NCBI GenBank assembly: GCA_948474755.1
Contig: CAOLHI010001296.1
Location: 1-64,000 of the forward strand
DNA from: Ctenosaura bakeri
Taxonomy: Eukaryota; Chordata; Lepidosauria; Squamata; Iguanidae
Direction of reading: 5' to 3'
DNA length: 64,000 nucleotides
The translations under genes and the position numbers were made by a program. This document shows positions 12,801 through 27,800 of this stretch, piece by piece. Position 1 is the first letter of the stretch, and each line of letters starts with the position of its first letter. The notes beneath the pieces were generated by a model. The model saw nothing but the letters and a program-made list of their open reading frames with translations, was not told where the DNA came from and did no database searches.

Positions 12801-15800
12801 CACACGGTTACAGCAGTATGATTCATTTAATCTGCCAATGCTGCATTTGTTGGAATTTTATGAGGTATTAAGAGCTCTCTGGCAGAGAATTCTAAATACC
12901 ACCACCAAACTAAATCTCAGAATTCTATGGGATGAAGCCATGGCAAAGTGGTATGAAAGTGCTGTGATTGTGCGTTGTGAAAAGGCCCCCAGACATACAC
13001 TGGAGGCAAATAAACATGAAATGATATCTAACAATGACAAATACAAATTGGATTGCCCAAAGGAGAAGAGTCTTACTTAGTGACTCCTTGAGACATCATT
13101 TCCACCCATTTTTTTTTTTTTTTAAAGAAAAGCTGATCTCCCAGAATCAGGGTCTAAATAATCTCCTGGAGGAAGCTTGGCTTTCTCCTGTGGTGAAAAG
13201 AGATAAAGATACCCCAAGGTGCATTTCCAATCTCACCCTGGGATAAAATCACATTAGAAGAGATCCATTCATTCAACAAGCCTCCCTTAACTAATGAAGG
13301 GAAGAACTCTGCCCATGAGTTTCTTGTTGTTGTCGTTGCTGCTGCTGTTGTGTCCCTTCAAGTAGACTCTGACTTATGGTGACCTTTTCACAGGTTTTTC
13401 TTGCAAATTATTATTCAGAGAATGTTTGCCATTGCCTTCCTTTGAGGCTGAGAGACTGTGACTTGCTCAAGGTCACCCAGGGGGCTTCCATGGCTGAGCA
13501 GGGATTTGAGCCCTGGCTTCCTGGAGCTCTAGTCAAACACTACCCAAGAGTACCTGCATGTAGCTCTGATATGAGCAGTAGACTGAGTAGGTCTACTCAG
13601 TTGTTAGAAATTGAAGTACTCTTAACATGTCTCTTCAGAGTACAAAAACATGGAAGAGATGTGCTTTATCCTTCTCTTTTAGTGGGTCTTACCACCGGTT
13701 CATACCTTATTGCCACACTCTCCTATTGCGCATATGGGTCACCCTGGGTGGCCCTGGTTTCTGCCTCCTCCCATTTCCCCCTCACAGCATTAGTTTCATG
13801 GTAATACAACAGCTTTTAGGTAATAAAAGGATTATTAGGGCAAGATCCAAGGCCCAACAGCCATAGGAAATCTCATTATGACCACTTTTGCATCAATATC
13901 TGGGCCACTATGGGGATGCAAATATGTATACTGCTCACCAAAAATATTTTCTAGTTAGTTCTAGCCAGATGTTTGGGCATGCACATGGCTATATATGCTA
14001 ATCTGAACTGGGAGCTTGTGGATCTCAGAAACAGAAATTCTTGAAATCATAGATGTACCAGACATCGTGCAGAAATTGCTGCTACTGACATCAGTGCATT
14101 TCCAAATTGTACATGACAAGCTTCAACCAAGGGGGGGGGCAAAACTACCTCAGAACAAACATACCTGCTAAAATACAGTTCTAAGGATAGCAATACAGAA
14201 GAACTAATCAATCCACAAGTTGTTACTTTGAGTAAAACTTGCCTCATGGGCCCTCTGCTGTTCTAAAAGAAGCTGGTAATTTCCTGAAATCTCTGCAGCC
14301 AGTTTCTGCTCAGTTTGAACCAAGAACTCCATCCAAGTCTCACATTTCTCTAGGAAGGTCTGTTGTTGCAGCATGAAGGACTGTAGCTTACTGCAAGGAT
14401 GAAAGAGTTATTTAGTAACACCTCTGAGTTTGCTAAAACATATTTACTGTGGTTCCTAAGGGAGACATTTCAGTCATGGCCCAAATGGTATTATTGACTT
14501 ATTTATCCGGGAATCTTTAAAAAAAACAACAACAACAAACAGGGTAGATATACCGGTACATAATTTGATGTGCCTATTTCTTAGGTATTTGCGTTAGCAA
14601 AATATATTTTCACCGTTTACAAATGTTCTTTTAGTTCATAAAAAAAAACCCCTAAAACTACTTTCAATTTGGAAGAACTGATTTTGCAAAGGGCTCTCTC
14701 TTTCAATCAACACAGCTAATTTTTGCAATATAGTTTTTTAGACTATTTACAAAAGATCAGCAAGCAATTAATCAGATATTTCGTTTAATCTGATACTTTC
14801 ATCTCGCACGTCTCACAGGTACAAGTACTCCATTTCTCCTGTTATGGAGAAAAGAACCTTGGATCTTCAGAATAGTCTGATGAGGGTAATGTGCACATGG
14901 GTAGGACCAGAATCAGATCCAGGGCCATTCCTCTGTCCATCTCTGCTACATTTCTCTCTCTTTCTGTGTGCTTCCTCCTTTTTCTGAAATTCTACACTGT
15001 AACATCTCACATCCTTGTGAATTTGACCTGTTGATGGCACCAGGTACCGGTACTTCCTCTGGCTTGATTTCTGTTCTGATTGAGGAAAGGGTAGATTTAG
15101 AAAAGGGACAGACTGCTCTGCTTCTGTGCTGATTGCAGAGGAAGCAAAACCCTTTTCTTGTGGCCCTCCTTCCAAAGAAAGAGCAGAAACCAACTAAGCT
15201 GTTGGAGGTAGGAAAAAGAAGTTCATCCCTTTTCTCCCACCTGCTCACTCTATTTTTGTTTTGTTCAAAATCAGTTTAAAATGTGAAACAGCACATGGTC
15301 AGGGCATTTCTTTTTCATCAGCGCTCAAGACAGAATCTTGCCCACTGCCCCTTATGCATCAGGGAATTTAGAAACATGGGTAGAACACAGAATAGCAGTC
15401 AGGGAAAAGAGATAAGAAATCTTAGCTATGTGCTTCACAAATGCAGTGCATAGGCATCTAAGAGGAATGGGGAAGTAAGACCATTAGGACTAGGGTCTAA
15501 AATTACTTAACTGCACCATTGCTTTCAGTGTAGGTGATCTGTAGGCCACTAGATATCTGCTGGACTGGGAAACAGATAGGTAGGCAATGTAAAATTAAGC
15601 AAGAAGCTTGGGCCAGAAACAAGGTCTCAGTTCTAGAACCAGGAAGAATTCTACTGGCCCTTTGAATGATCTGACAGCTACCCAGCTGGCAATGGCAATT
15701 GACACTTTAGCCAGCTTAGTGTAGCTTGGAAGTATGGAGGGGAAAAAATTCAAAGAATGGTTGAAAAACATGTTTTTCAAGTGTTGACAAAACCCGATAA

Positions 15801-18800
15801 GAATCCTAGACTGATGAGAATCTACACAGTTTGACTTATTCTGCACAAAATGTGCATGTAGTTGTTTTGTACAAGAAACAGTATTTTTTTGCATGGAAAA
15901 TTATATTTAAATGCGGAAATATTAATCTTTACATAGAAAATGCTGTTTTCTGCACAGAGAATTCTGTAATTGGAAATTTATTCTGCATAAAATTCACACA
16001 TGGTTGATTTGCATAGAAAACAGCATTTTCCACACAATATAATTTTCCAAATACCAAAATCCAGTTTTCTGTACAAAACAACCCCTTGCAAATTTTGCAC
16101 AAATTCCTGGAGCCTTTCTGCACTACCTTGTTCTAGTGCTATTATTCCACTTTCAACATCCTGTGGCATTCTGGTGTTTGTAGTTTGCTGAGGACAAAGA
16201 GCTCTCTGGCCAGAATTTTAAATGCCCATCCCTAAACTGCAAGCCCCAGTATTCCATAGGATGTTGAAAGTAGAATAATAGCACTATAACTGTGTAGTGT
16301 GGAAAGGTCCATGAATTGTGAATAGCCCCACAAAACTGTGTGGTTTTTAAAGACTTTATTACAGTGGGAAGAAGACGGCTAAAACGACTCTTTGCTATCT
16401 TCAAGGAGAATCTCTCCCTCTGTTCCTATGTATCAGAAATTTAGAAGCATGGGTAAAATGAAGAATTACATCCTTACTCTTAAGCGGAACAGAAAGGACA
16501 TCAGCAGCTCTCTTATCTGCAATGAGAAGATTGCCAGTGCCTTACTTTGCAACATGACTCACTTGATTGAGGATCTAACTGTCCACAAATGTCAAATGAC
16601 TATTGAAACTGATTGATCAAGCAATGAAACGTATAAAATCACATTTTAAACAACTATTTTTTCAGTAGAGAACTTTTGCTTCTAAGCTATTTTTAGCTTG
16701 TTGGTGGTAGCATGGTAGCAAAGACATAGAGGATTCTGCTTTGAAGCCTAGATTTGAACTTAATATGTTTCTTACCTTGCTTTCAGCCTTATGGAAAATT
16801 ATCATTACTTTTAGCACTAAGATTGGAAGCGTCAATTTGGTGCTTCTAAATAAGCATTATATTGTCCTATATAATTGTCCTACCTGAATCTTTCTGTGGT
16901 TTGAGAAGAGATCACAGACCAATTCCTATTCAGAGTTTGTATCCTTTTGATTTCTTTATCATTCAGAGGTAGTCTATATCCCAGCTCATTCAGACGATCC
17001 AAATCTGGTGCCATGCTGCTGAATTTTAACATTTGGGACTGTAAAGTGGTAACAAACAAACAAGTAATGTGAGGAAAGAAGTCATGTTGCTGAATAATAA
17101 AGCAGGTGGATCTAATTAACAGGCTTCCAATTTGAATTCATTACTGTGTGGCATATATTTTGTATAGTAAAATTTTAGGGTTCAGGTCATCCATCAAAAT
17201 AATAAAACATTTTCAATTTAAATGCTTTATTAGCATTGGGGGGAAAAACCCTGAACAAACCCACAAATATTTTTTTCCTGATTCAAAATCTTCTAGAAGG
17301 TGCTTAATAACATGACTACATTTTACCAAGTGCTGGTAGAGAAGAAAGGCAAAGGCAATTGGTACCCAAGGAAGGAACATGACGAGGTAAATGAGAAAAA
17401 AAATTAAATGGTAATAATATTAAGTCAGTTTGTCAAAAGAGAGAAAGGGACAAAGAGATGGGAATACAAAAAAAAAAAAAAGGTGGGGGAGGACTTTCTC
17501 TCTGCTGCCAAGACTTGGATTAAAGGAATCAATTTACAGGAGAGAAGATGTTGGTTGTACATAAGGAAAATCATCTTGACTGGAAGAGCAGTTTCATAAT
17601 AGAAATGATTCCTTATTGGTTGCTGGCTCTCCTTCACTGGACATACTCAAGCAAAGTTTAGATAGCTATCTGTTGGGTTGTCACTAGCTCTAAATTTCCC
17701 ATAACAAGTAGGAGGTTGAACAACATGGCTTACAAGACATCTACGGCTCTATGATTCTATGACTATACTTAGCAGTCCCTAACTGAGATGGCCCAGTGAG
17801 GCAATTTGCTAATAAAAACTGCTAGCCATGCTGTGAGATATGCAAAGAGAAGGGGGAATTCCCACTAAAGTTAGTAATGACTGGATCATGGCAGTGGAGG
17901 TAAATGCACACCTGCTATTAGTTAGACTGCTCTGAAAAGCAACAGCCTCAGAATAACATACATGGGTGTGCCTGGGCAACATCTCCAGACTCTTCTGTTG
18001 GATTACAGCTGTACCAGTAAAAGTGAAATCCTGAGTTTCCTTTCAAGGAAAAAAAAAGTCCTACTGAAGGATTTATTCTGTCATGAATTTTTAAAAGTGA
18101 AAAATCCCAGGTTTTTGGTTTTTTTTTTAAACTCACTTTAAGCTCTTCCATCCTATTATGGATTAAGGATAGGTCAGATGAATGGCTTGGGTCTTGTGTT
18201 TTAAGAACTTCTCCAGCTTGTGTTATCCAGTCCTCCAGTCCTCCTAAACTCTTTGTAAAGGTCTGGTAATCCTGAACGCCAGCCTAAGGTTTTAAAAAAA
18301 GAATCATAAAAAGGCTTATAAACTACAATATACATGGGGGGTTTTTACCTCATGATTTTATACAATGAATAAATGTCTTGCTGCACTTGAAGTGTTCTGT
18401 GTTCCATTATTTTCATCACTGTTACTTTACCTCTGGTGTAGGGAAACCATGAGGCACAGGTCACATGGGGAGTACAAACCATATTTTTCTGGCACCTTAG
18501 CAACCCTCCAGAGCCCCTCATTTTGTCAGTTTTTTTTTACCAAAAGAGCACCAAAACTGCGCACATATATGGTAGCTTGCTTCCCACCCCACCAAACAGC
18601 CGCCTCCAAATGCTTTTCTCCCACTGAAAAGTGTCTGAAAATGGGAAGAAATGACATGATGTCATTTCTTATGTTCTACCATACACAGGTGCACTCTGTG
18701 CGTTTGTGTGAGGTGGAATAGCCCCCCCCTTTGCTGTTGGCCACCCCTGCTTTACCTGATAGCTACCACCATTCAGCATTTTAGGACAATGAAGAAATAA

Positions 18801-21800
18801 AGAGAATTTTGTTTTCTGTTACTGGTTAATCCAAAACAGGAAGTTCCATAAAACAGAGAGGACAACTATTGCCCTCTAGGTGCTTTCGGCCTATAATTCT
18901 CATCATTTTTAGTCAGGATAGTCAATGATAAGGGATGATAGGAGCTGTAATTCAAAACCACTTGAGGGGACATAGCTGCAACAAAGAGACAGGCGATATA
19001 AATACCTACAGAAATAGATTATATGTATTCCATCATTGTTCTCCTGCCATATGGCAATTTATTCATAACATGGTAATTCCAGTGAAATGCTAGAAAAAGG
19101 TTGGACATTCAATTGCCATTCCTTATAGACTATGACTGAAGTCCTATATGTTTTGGGTTCATATAAACATATTTCTGGATGGTTATGCTGGATTCCACTA
19201 GCCTGTACAACTAATTACACAGTGGTTGCCATGTCCTTGAGCCCAGCCACGGTTCAATGATCAATTTATTCTCAACCTATCAAGTTAAAATGGAGACAGA
19301 GTTCTTTATATGTGCTTGTGCTTTATATGTCCATGTTAAACAACTGGGCCATATAACCTATGGGAAAGTACCACCATTTACATAACAATTTTATTCCCCA
19401 AGAGGATTTTAGCAAAATTTGGTGAAAGAACCTATAGTACCATCATCAATATGGCAATTTAAAGTTGGCATTGCAACAACTTGTCAAAAATGCCTTTTTT
19501 TTCTATGAGAGTCAATCTTTTGCACAAACCATAACTTCATTTAGCTTGCTCAAAATGTAGCAATATGACAGCTCCTAAATTATATCAATCATGTAATGGA
19601 GAATAATTGAATGTCCTTGGAAGGAGGGAATTAAAATGGTGTGATAAGAGGCAAGAATGGAGTCCCTACCTGCAATGTGGACTGCTGCCTGCTGAGAGAC
19701 TGTTCTAAAGAAGATAAGGTCTGGTTTAGAGATAGCTGGTCAGATTGGATGGCTGCTCCAGCAGAAGAATCCACCTGTTGCTTCAGCTGTTCCCCCAGTT
19801 CATGCAGAACAAACAGAGAATCTTGCACAGTCTTCATGCCTTTAAGGAGGTCCTGCAGAAATCACAGTCATTAGGAACAATGGAACAAAACTGTTACAAA
19901 CATTCAAATATGTCACACTGATAAGCATTCCAGTAGCTTTGAAGAGGCAATTCCAATGGTATACACAGTATACACAAGTGCAGTGTGTAGGAATCAAAAT
20001 TCATACTAGCTTTTCTGTCTATAAACTCTCATGAACACTGAACAGGATATGCATGCAGTCATGCAGATCATTGGCATATGCATCTATCAAGCTCCAACAA
20101 GCTGTTTGAAAACAGTAGCTGTGTCACAGACTCTTGTATACACTCACAACTGGATATATCAATTCTTTTTTTTATAGCTTGTAGGGGAAAAGTAAAATGC
20201 TACGTTTGTGAACAACTCTGTAGTATATGCAAATCCTTCCAAGTCTATCATTGAATAGTTTGGCCATCACCAGCAGAAAGAAGAATGGAGATATAGCAAG
20301 GTTTCCCTGACCTTTCCCCCAAAACTCCCCTGGTTCAGAAGGAATATGACACATTTTGTCTTCCTTCACATTTTAACTATACTTTTCATCAACATTATTA
20401 TTATAGGCAGGCAAGGGATGTCACTTGTGTCTTTCTTAGAATATTGAGCCAAGTTTACTAATAAGACATGGAGGAAGGGTTTGGAGAAGGTCTCCTTGTT
20501 CCAGGAGTGAAAGTGGCCTCAGTGTTGGATGAGGAGCTATGGAGTGAGAGGGGGAGAAGCTGGGGGCCTAGGTAAATGAGGACTGAAAAGGGTGATGATG
20601 TAAAATTTCCACCCAGCCATCAAATTAGACAGAGCATCCAGGTAGCTTTTTTTTTTACATAATTACATTTTAAAAAATTATTGCAGTTCTATTCTATGCA
20701 ATAATTATGAACCCTTCTGTTTATTGCACTCACATTGCAATCATGAATCCAGACAGTCACTTCATCATCAGTAATTTCTTTATTGGTTGCAGCCTTCAAA
20801 AGTTCATTTGTTCGATCCTCATACTGCTGAACTGTAGAAGAACACTGTGTATAATAGTTTTTGTACTTTTGCCAGAGTTGAAGTAGCCCCTTACTGGAGT
20901 GCAAATGTTCTGCAATCTCTTCCAGAAGATTGTTCCACCTGGTGATTTTAGCAAATGAAATTATGAATAACAATTAACAGGCTGTTGGAGAGGATGTCAA
21001 GAAATTGGTACATATATGCATATGTGGTGGAATTGCAATAAGATAATGGAGTTTTGGCAAAAGGTTTTTAAAGAGATAAAAGAGATTATAGGAGCAGATA
21101 TACCAGTATGTCCAAATATTGCATTGTTGTCTATATATGATAAGGTAGAGTGTACTCAAGTAAAGAAAGAATTAATAACAAATTTGTTAACTGCAGCGAG
21201 ATTAATAATAGCAAAAAAATGGAAAGCAAATGAAAAATTTCAAATAGAGGAATGGTATAACGAAGTGTGGAAAATTGCAATTAATGATAAACTAACATGT
21301 AGAATTAGGTTTATGAAAGGTTTGGTTAAAGGGAATGATTTTGAAGAAATTTGGAAAATATTTTTGGATAAAGTTCTGAAAAGAGATAGTAATACTACCC
21401 TGTCAAAAGAAGAATGGCAATTTTGGAAAGTGGATTAAATAAAAAGTTGGCTCTGGGGGGTGGGTATTTTTTAGTTTTAGTTTTGTTTTTCTTTTATGTT
21501 GTATATTTTGTAATTCTTAGTAGGTGTGTGTGTTAAACTTGTGATTTATAGATTTAAATGGATAAGTGATGTCAATGTTTTTTTTAAAAAAAAGTTAAAA
21601 GAATTAACAATAGAAATAGATTAAAGGGGATGTGAAAAATATTGAATTAAATGTGAAATTATAACAGTTGAACAGATTTATAAATTTAAGGGTAAAGGTG
21701 CAAAATAACAATGTAAGTTAGTATTGCTTAAGAGAAGAGAAAAAAAAGAAAAAAATTTTTTTTAATTCACTATTATGTATATCACATGGTGTTTAATTTT

Positions 21801-24800
21801 TTTTTCTTGTTTTGTATTTGTGATTTAGTTATATAATTAATAAAAAAAAGGGACTTGGGAAAAAAAAACAATTAACAGGCTGAAAAGAAAAAGGACTATG
21901 GAGCAACTTTCAGGAAATCAGTTTAGTCATAATCTCAAACATCAGGATGAACAACAAGCCTATTTGGCTATTTCTCACAAAAAGAGGTTTAGAGGCAAGT
22001 AAAACTATGTAAATATATCATTATAATACCAAAACAAACTACTCATTTGTAGTAAACTAGCATAATAGGAAAATGGATGTTAGAAGAACCATGGTGTGCT
22101 GTAACACACTAATCTCAAACAAATTTATTTTAAGTCATATCTAGGATTACAACATAACTGATGAGTCTATTTGTTTGTGCATCTATCTTTTGTCATACCC
22201 CTAAAATGATTATTTTTACTGAAAATAAAGTAAAAAAAGAGATTTGACTTTTTTATATTGACTGAAATAATGTTGATTCTCCTTAGAATAAAACAGATTC
22301 CATTATCAATTTTGTTTAAAAACACATTTGGGAGTAGCTTCATACCTCAGGTTCATTTCTTTCAAAGTGTTGTTAAGTGCTTCTGTAACAGGTGGGTGGC
22401 ACTCCTTCAATAACTGATTGGTCACTGATCCAAATTTCTGTAAGCGATGGTCTTGTTTTTCCAATTCATCCTGCAAGTTCTAAACAAAGAAAAATAAAGC
22501 AGAAAGAAAATTGTAATTTATTAGTATCTTAAGGAGGTAAGACTCATTTTAAAGCTTACTTTCAAGGCCACATTTGTTAGCCAGTCCGCAGGCATTAAAA
22601 AGATGACACTGAGAGGCAAGTTTGTATAATGATTTGACTGTTGGATTAGTACACTGGGAGACCAGGTTTGAATCCCCACTTAGCCACTGTGTGACCTTGA
22701 GCAAGTTATACTCGCTCAGAGGCAAAGACAAACCCCCTTTGAACAAATTCTACCCTGTGATTGGTTCATCTTAAGAGTCACCATAAGTGGCAAATTACTT
22801 GAAGGCACACAACGAACCATCATCACCACCACCAAATGATGTTGGTGAAGCAGCACAGAAACTGTGATGGGTTTTTAATGCTGTGCTGTTTTTTAAAAAA
22901 TGTTCTGACCTCTAATGAATTTTAGTTGTATACATAGCTTGTTTTTTAAACAAACAAAAACACATACATATAATTGTTTTTTAAAAAAATTTAAAGTCTG
23001 AACTGGTTTCAATAATCTTTAACTCCTTGAGTTCTAGTATGGGAAAAAGTGCAGGATATACATTATCGTTCTTCTCCTTCTCCTCCTCCCCCCGCCCTCA
23101 GTAACAGCAGTTTTAGTTAGTTCCCTCACAGTGCTGCCCAAGTTCCCTTACTATATGATAAAGGCTTTGGTGCTTATGTCTTACCTGAAGGTTATCTACT
23201 TGGACTTTCACTGCTTCCAAAGAACCTGTAAGGAGATGAAAACGAGAGAGAGAATATCTGGCTTCCATCAGGTAGCTATTCAGTTCTTCATAAGCTGCTT
23301 TGTAAATGCTCCATTGGTCAAGAACAGATTGCAATATTATTTTAAGCTGGCCAACCTGATCAAAATGAAACAAAACCAAAATGCAATAAATATTAAAGGT
23401 ATGAATGCCATTTGCTGTCTATTTAAATCATTTTAAACAATAAGTAAATACTATTATAATTTATATTTTAGTCTAAGCCTAATGAAAAATGACATTAGAT
23501 AGTACGTACCCCTTCTAGTCATTTCAAGATATTTGTTTTTTGCATCTATTTTAATTGGTACAATAAAACTACTTAGTTTACTGAGGACAATAGTGAATGA
23601 TCTGCAAGCTGCAGAATGAATTTTGATAACCCTTACCCAAAGAAGAAAAGATTATTTGTTTATATTTCAAGGAATATCTTTTTTAAATCAAAAATCTGTC
23701 AGTACTACACATAAACATAGTTCCTAGCAAAAATTTTGCACTACCTTGGACATAACATGGCAATGTGTAGAACTCCTCTTTTTGTTTATACAGTTATATC
23801 TGCTTACCATGTGGTCCAAATGTGCCCAAGAATGATTTAGTTTTTGTAGGGTATCCATGACAACAACACAGACTTCTTCTTTTTTATTTTGTATCAGGGA
23901 AAGCCCACTCTGTTCTACTTTTTCAACTTCCTTCTCTTTGGCTTTTATTTGCTCTTCAAGTTCCTGAAAGAAATACAAATTAAAACACCATGTTTTATCT
24001 GCATGTTGTTTGCACCATTACTGAATGTGTATACTCCTCATTAACAGCAATAGTGCTAAGAATGGCAGAACATACTTACAACTCTTTGAAGAGTAGCATC
24101 CATTACGAATAATGATTGATAATGACCTTATTATTACCGTAATTGTATTGAAATGAAACTAATATTGATAGAAAATTTATAGTGCAATCACTATATAAGC
24201 AAGCTCAGAAATAGGAAGAGAGACTCATTCCTAATTTAAGTGGTTATAGCACTGCAGCTTTTAAAAAAATGCAAATACTTTTTCTTTTTTTAGCAAAAAT
24301 AACTTTATGAGGTAGTTCACTATTCTTAATTTAATAAAGGCATGAAGTAATGATTGAGAGTTATTCAAGGCTGTCTTGTGGATTTGAGGCTATAATAATA
24401 TGGCTTTGGTCATAATTCTCCCTTTCTCATCTCCACAGTCTTCTGGTGATTTCACACATGGAACACTGTCCACAGATCTTTCTGATGCTGTATCAGAATC
24501 TGCATCTTAGTATAAATGACATGTGTCTCCACTGCAGTCTTGAGAGATGTAGGCTTTAAAGTACATTCTTAAGACACACTCTGGGCCTTTCCAACCTACA
24601 CTGTTATAGTGCTATTATTCCACTTTCAACATCCAGTGGCATTCTAGGTTTGTAGTTTATGGAGGTCAAAGAGGTCTCTGGCTGAGAATTCTAAATGCCT
24701 CTCCCTAAGCTGCAATCTATTTTTTTTTCATTGAGGCCTAAAATGCTTTCAGTATTATAGGGCTGAAATCAAAGGAAGGGGAGGGGGAAAACCAGCCAAA

Positions 24801-27800
24801 GCCAAATATACTGGCAAAGGAAGGATTGCTGTCCTTCCAGTCTCATAACTCAATTAAAGCATGATTCCTGTTTCTGATTTACCGTGGAAAAATGGGTTTG
24901 GCTTAACTATTTAAGGAAAACTTGATCTCTATCAGAAAAGGCAGAAAAGGCATTCTAGTGAACACTAGAATGTCTAAAGACAAAGAAAAAATATTCCATG
25001 TTTAAAAAGATCGAAGCCTTGCCAGCGTACGCAAAGAGGTCTTTGGCCCACTGTGACCCACAGATGCATTAAACTTCTGGATGCTTGCCATGTGCCACTT
25101 GACTGTTAATTACACACACACACACACTTTTTATCATGTGACCTATTTGCCTTATCTGAACGGATGGAACAAAATTAAGGCACAATTCATAGGAGGTTGT
25201 GCTCATCCAAATTCTATTGAAGTCAATAGCTCTGAAGTCCTTATCTGTAGTTGAATTAGGGCTATTGGTCAAAATTGTTGCCTCTTTGTGTTAGCATCTC
25301 CAGCTTTCAAGGATATTTGTCATTCATTGCAATTAACACCACTGAAATGAGTCATTTTTCTACTTTGTCGCTTTGTTGCCTTGCCCTCATTTGTTTACCT
25401 TTAAACTGCATTGGGTAGGATGACCTATGTGGATTATTCAGTGGCATCACAACAGTATGGCAATGTAATCATGCTGGCATCAGTGGTGATGGCAGTGGAA
25501 AAAAACTATGGACACAGTGACAATGAAGGAAATAGGGTGCTCAGGGTCAGATTTTGTCTGCCTTCCTTTGCCATTAAGGATGGAAATAATATTAGAAATG
25601 TTTAAAAAAATATGTGAAAAACATGTTTTTCAAGCATTGAGAAATCCTGATGAGAAGAATCCTGGACTGAGAGGAATATTCACAGTTTGACAGTTACCTG
25701 TATTTGTCGGTGTATAAGATGCATCGGTGTATAAGACGCACTCCATTTATACACCCGGAAATACTATTTGCTGGCATATAAGATATACCAGCGATAAGAC
25801 ACATCCCATTTTCAAACAGTAGTTTTTGGGGGAAAAAGTATGTCTTACATGCCAGTGAACAGGTTATTCTGTGCAAAATTCACACGTTGGCTTTGTGCAG
25901 AAAATAGTGTGTTCTGTGCAGAAATATTATTTCCTGTTCAGAAAATGCCTTTTTTTCATGGAGGTTTATTCTACACCAATTTCACACATGGTTGATTTTC
26001 ACAGAAAGCAACATTTTCTGTGTTGGGGTAAAACAACATTTTTAGTAGAAAAAATAATATTTCTGGGTAAATAAATACGTATTTAAACTTCTAATGAACA
26101 TACAGCACCTTAATACATTTGAATTTGTACTGAATGTTTTACCAAGGAGAAAATCTTACAACTTCATAGAAAAACTTCATTAGAAAATTAAGAACTTCTA
26201 AACATTTCATATCAGTAGCTATCTCTTCAAGTAATCACTGATCTGCTGCTGGATATTATTGACACGCTGTTAGATATGAATATCAGTGCAGCCTACCACT
26301 ATACTGAATTTTCATGAGGTTTAACTCTCAGTGTGAAAACTGTCATTATGGGTTGGGGGAAGGGGAGGGAGGAAGAAACCTACAATCTCTCATATTCTAT
26401 TTTTTTTCACGCCTTATTCATTTATTTAAAATTGTCCACAGGCAATGTGGGTCGACACGAAGGAAGAAACACATTGACAAGGCAACAGGGCCAATGCACC
26501 CTTGCACTATCATGCACATCTGAATGTGCATTTCCTTGGAAGGCACTGAAATACAAAAGCCTAATATCTGCACTGAAATACACATACATATGTGACACCA
26601 CAACTAACCCACTAGGTTCCAGCTCAGTATTAGCACAAATTGACAAAATTTTATTTTTTACTACTTCAACCTCCTAGTTAAAATAATGAGAACATAGCTG
26701 CTGTTATTATTAAATAAATATTTTAAATCAGATAAATCCAACATGGTATTGGCACAATAGAACTTCCTTCTCCCTCTTAGCCAGCCTTTTTGGGCTGGAG
26801 AAAACTGGTTCCACAGGGTTTCCAAGCTCTTATCAATGCAGAATTTGGAGATTTGGGTGGAGTGTAGTGGGAATGGAGGAAAATCCTGTCTGCTTTTGCT
26901 AAATTCTGCTTTTCTGGCAGCAGAACTCCAGCAATGGATTCTGCCCAAAAAATCTAAGAAAATAAAACATTCATCACTATCCAGTGGCATATATGAGAAG
27001 ATCAGGACAGATCTATGTGATTTCCGGGCTGTCTGGAATCTAGATGAAACCCAAGAAATTATATAACTTATTAAAAGTAAGGAAGTGATCCAGAGGATCT
27101 ATTGCCAAATTGAATTACAGCATGATAGCTACGCCAAGGTGAAAAGGAGCACGTACATGAGCCTTGACAACTCTCAGACCAGGCAAAGTAGAGTCATGCA
27201 CACAAAAAAATGACAGAAAGGAGCAAGATGGGTTAAGTCTAGTCTCCTGGAAAGTAGCATAAATGCTTCTCCTGGGCACATGACCTGGCTGTCTGGAATG
27301 AACCATTTGTAAATTATTCGTGCTACTGTTGTGTGCCTTCAAGTCATTTCGGACTTATGGTGACCTTAAGGCAAAGCCATCATGTGGTTTTCTCAGCAAG
27401 ATTTGTTAAGATGGGTTTGCTTCTACTGTCCTCTAAGAGGCTGAGAGAGTGTGACTTGCTGGCGGGTTTCCATGGCTGAATGGGGATTTGAACCCTGGTC
27501 TCTAGAATCATAGTCCAACATTCAAACCACACCATCCTGACTGTCTTGTAAATGATATTATTAAATAAAGGAGAAATATTTTGAAAAACGGATTGCACAT
27601 TTTTCTCTAATCAATGTAGATTTATATATGACACCATTTCTATTATATTTCGTGAGCTATTCTCTGGGCTATATTTTTAAGCAGAACCAGGACACAATTT
27701 TTAAAAATAAAATTTTAACAGTTATAGACATGAGAAACATGAAAATCCATCTGTTTCCACCAAGAAACAGTGGCAGAAAACAGATGCCTTCTTATGTCTA

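Noticed and set aside
14867..15248. Two overlapping minus-strand frames of about 100 residues, possible extra exon
   Set aside because: Exons 29 and 30 join without a gap in the known protein, and the frames show no spectrin-like pattern.
21016..21438. Independent gene of 140 residues
   Set aside because: It is the C-terminus of L1 ORF2 inside an insertion with target duplications, not a host gene.
26314..27066. Overlapping open frames in the long intron
   Set aside because: No domain, no splice logic and no match to nesprin-1. Exons 22 and 23 are contiguous in the protein.
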